64,000 nucleotides of DNA from Phycisphaerales bacterium Planc_01 (GTDB lineage Bacteria > Planctomycetota > Phycisphaerae > Sedimentisphaerales > Anaerobacaceae): positions 224,926 through 288,925 of the forward strand of contig LVBB01000016.1 of NCBI GenBank assembly GCA_001603075.1, read 5' to 3'. A program made the position numbers and the translations under genes. Position 1 is the first letter of the stretch. Every line of letters begins with the position of its first letter. Positions 62,484 to 64,000 of this stretch are shown one piece after another. The notes beneath the pieces were generated by a model. The model saw nothing but the letters and a program-made list of their open reading frames with translations. It had not been told where the DNA came from and did no database searches.

Positions 62484-63103
62484 ACGACGAACGAATCAAG
62501 AACCTGCTGGAGGACGCCGACCAGGCAGCCGGTCCGCCGCGATACAAGGCGGTTCGTACTTGCGACATCCGAGCGCAACTGCGTCGTCGACGTTCCATTG
62601 CCGTCGCAGCGTCCACTGCCGCAGCGGTGGTCCTGCTGTGCGGCGTCGCCCTCTGGAACGCGCGGTCTGAGCCGGAGAAACGTGCCCTCGAGCCGCAGGA
62701 GCGAATCGCCTCACTCGAAGAGCAGGTGCGACAGTTGCAGGAGCAAAGCGAGACCACCATGCGGCTCGTCCAGGAAGTCCTGGCCAAAGAGCGACAGGAA
62801 CGGCGACTCGCGGCCCTCCATGCCGAGCTGGCGAGCATTCCCGATCCGGCGCAGGAGTTTCAACGACAGGCGGAGAAGACCGCCTTTGCACTGGTGTACC
62901 AGGCGGACCGGATGATTGGCGAGATGAACCAGGTCGAGTCGGCTGTCGAGACCTACGAGCAGGTCATCCGTCTGTTCCCCGAGAACCGCTGGGCCGACGT
63001 CGCCAGAGAAAGACTGGCCCGAATCCGGAATCAACGTTTCAACAAGTCCCCGATGGAAGGAGAATCCCCATGCGAACTGCTCAAATCACAATCGTCTGTC
63101 TGA
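62480..63103 (+). CDS. Membrane protein, probable anti-sigma factor
   Basis: 207 residues from GTG 62480, overlapping the sigma-factor stop by four bases. Cytosolic N-terminus (~1-40), a membrane helix (AVAASTAAAVVLLCGVALW, ~42-60), then a periplasmic coiled coil (EERIASLEEQVRQLQEQ) and a TPR-like helical pair (VETYEQVIRLFPENRWADVARERL) at ~155-180. It has no zinc-binding anti-sigma motif in the N-terminus. The role as an anti-sigma factor is inferred from position and topology. Its last 34 bases overlap the next gene. Confidence 0.75.
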   Translation: MNDERIKNLLEDADQAAGPPRYKAVRTCDIRAQLRRRRSIAVAASTAAAVVLLCGVALWNARSEPEKRALEPQERIASLEEQVRQLQEQSETTMRLVQEVLAKERQERRLAALHAELASIPDPAQEFQRQAEKTAFALVYQADRMIGEMNQVESAVETYEQVIRLFPENRWADVARERLARIRNQRFNKSPMEGESPCELLKSQSSV

Positions 63104-64000
63104 CCCTGAGCCTGGTCCTGGCTGCGGCACCGACTTTCGGCGAGGCCGAGGCGCCCTCGAACTCGCGATTCGCCAGTTGTCTGATAAGGGTCGCGATCGA
63201 CGCGGACATCTTGCCCTTGGACCCGACTACGGTCGAGCAACTGATCCGCAGTTCGGCCGTGGCCGGAAAGGCCACCAAGGACGTGTTTGGGCTGGAGGCA
63301 GAAGCCGCCGGCAACATCCTCCAGGAGATCCGAATCGAGTGGCTCGCCCAAACCGCCCAGACGACCGGCATGCCCGAACCAGCGCAACGGAACACCGCTG
63401 AAGATAGCGACATAATCCGACAACTGGCACCAATCTACGGAGATGATTACGCCAGAATGCTCGGCGTCCAAGACGGTGACAGGCCCGAAAGGCAGGAGCC
63501 GGCCGTCGTCACCCCGCCAACCGACGACAATCGCGCAGGGGTGAACGATCGTTCGCCCCAACAGGGAATGGGTGGTGGTATGGGCGGCTATGGCGGAATG
63601 GGTGGTGCCATGATGGGTGGCGGCAGACGGGGGATGACCCGCGGCATGGCGATGGGCGGCATGGGAATGGATCCCTATGGCGGTGGTCCCTACGGCGGCA
63701 TGGGTGGTTACGGCGGTGGCCTCTACGGCGGCTGGGGCTCGCAGGCACGGGATGCCAGAGATGCCGGCCGGCAGCAGACCGCAATGGTCCGGCTGTTCGT
63801 CGAACTGCCCAACGATGTCAAACCTGCGGCCGGCCAGTTCGTCAAAGCCCTCGTGGACAACCTGAGACGAGCGTTGGAAGATTCCTACAGCCGGTATGAG
63901 AGACTCCTGAGCGAACAGATCCAGTTCGCTGAATTCCGGCGCGAAGAGATCGAGCAGCAGCTTGGGCGAAGCGCCGCTTCTTCCTCACCCGGGAGCAGGA
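63070..64000 (+). CDS. Secreted protein with Gly/Met/Tyr-rich segment, cut by the window edge
   Basis: Open to the end of the window; 310 residues are visible from ATG 63070 (GGAAGGAGAATCCCC before it). Signal peptide ~1-24. A helical domain (~30-135) precedes a low-complexity Gly-Met-Tyr segment of about 60 residues (165-222, MGGYGGMGGAMMGGG pattern), then a coiled-coil-like helical region (~235-300). The Met-rich stretch is reminiscent of copper- or metal-binding linkers, but that is not shown. It is the third gene of an overlapping sigma / membrane protein / secreted protein operon, so it may be the periplasmic sensor or the regulon's product. Confidence 0.8.
   Translation, partial: MRTAQITIVCLTLSLVLAAAPTFGEAEAPSNSRFASCLIRVAIDADILPLDPTTVEQLIRSSAVAGKATKDVFGLEAEAAGNILQEIRIEWLAQTAQTTGMPEPAQRNTAEDSDIIRQLAPIYGDDYARMLGVQDGDRPERQEPAVVTPPTDDNRAGVNDRSPQQGMGGGMGGYGGMGGAMMGGGRRGMTRGMAMGGMGMDPYGGGPYGGMGGYGGGLYGGWGSQARDARDAGRQQTAMVRLFVELPNDVKPAAGQFVKALVDNLRRALEDSYSRYERLLSEQIQFAEFRREEIEQQLGRSAASSSPGSR

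Overview
The window looks like a chromosomal segment from a Gram-negative planctomycete of the Phycisphaerae type. This is inferred from its content, not from a marker gene. The pointers are high GC with dense coding on both strands, a pseudopilin with the H-X9-DG signature that is abundant in Planctomycetota, very large secreted LamG / discoidin / fibronectin-like proteins, a dockerin-like tail, ECF sigma factors, and outer-membrane traits (lpxB, a porin, a C-terminal autotransporter barrel). I found no rRNA, tRNA, CRISPR array or insertion sequence.

Layout. 1-4.4 kb: the 3' end of a hydrolase-domain gene, an ECF sigma factor, a membrane-anchored unknown and a DUF547 lipoprotein. 4.5-12 kb: metK and two giant surface proteins. 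12-14.6 kb: a DMT exporter, lpxB and a broken DUF2283 gene. 14.6-24.6 kb is an arsenic/redox/fluoride island. It holds arsR - ArsP-type permease - three thioredoxins - CcdA - exported flavoprotein, then a fluoride riboswitch with crcB and DUF190, then arsR - arsC - arsM - acr3, then a cupin regulator. 25-32.2 kb: two chemotaxis cassettes, cheW-mcp and cheW-porin-mcp, with no cheA. 32.6-34.7 kb: a cobalamin riboswitch with an intrinsic terminator ahead of a secreted dockerin-tailed protein. 34.8-41.4 kb: pseudopilin, comF, a GH36-like hydrolase, a LexA-like repressor, a ferredoxin-domain DUF362 protein and an orphan nucleotidyltransferase. 41.5-46.6 kb: a 1704-residue autotransporter. 47-50.4 kb: aldo/keto reductase, orphan ParA, a small membrane ORF and panB. 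50.5-61.4 kb: a beta-helix/PKD protein, a family-4 uracil-DNA glycosylase and two LamG proteins. 61.4-64 kb: a repeat cluster and an ECF sigma / membrane protein / Gly-Met-rich protein operon that runs off the end.

How it works together. The arsenic island combines arsenate reduction (ArsC), arsenite methylation (ArsM), arsenite efflux (Acr3) and probable organoarsenical efflux (ArsP-type). It adds a dedicated thiol relay: CcdA plus one cytosolic and two membrane-anchored thioredoxins. The two arsR promoters carry similar operator-like palindromes, so the halves are probably co-regulated. Many surface-protein genes sit alone between strong intrinsic terminators and look like independent transcription units.

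The best candidates for something little described are the arsenic operon with its extracytoplasmic thioredoxin relay and exported flavoprotein, the B12-riboswitch-controlled secreted protein, and the porin embedded in a chemotaxis cassette.
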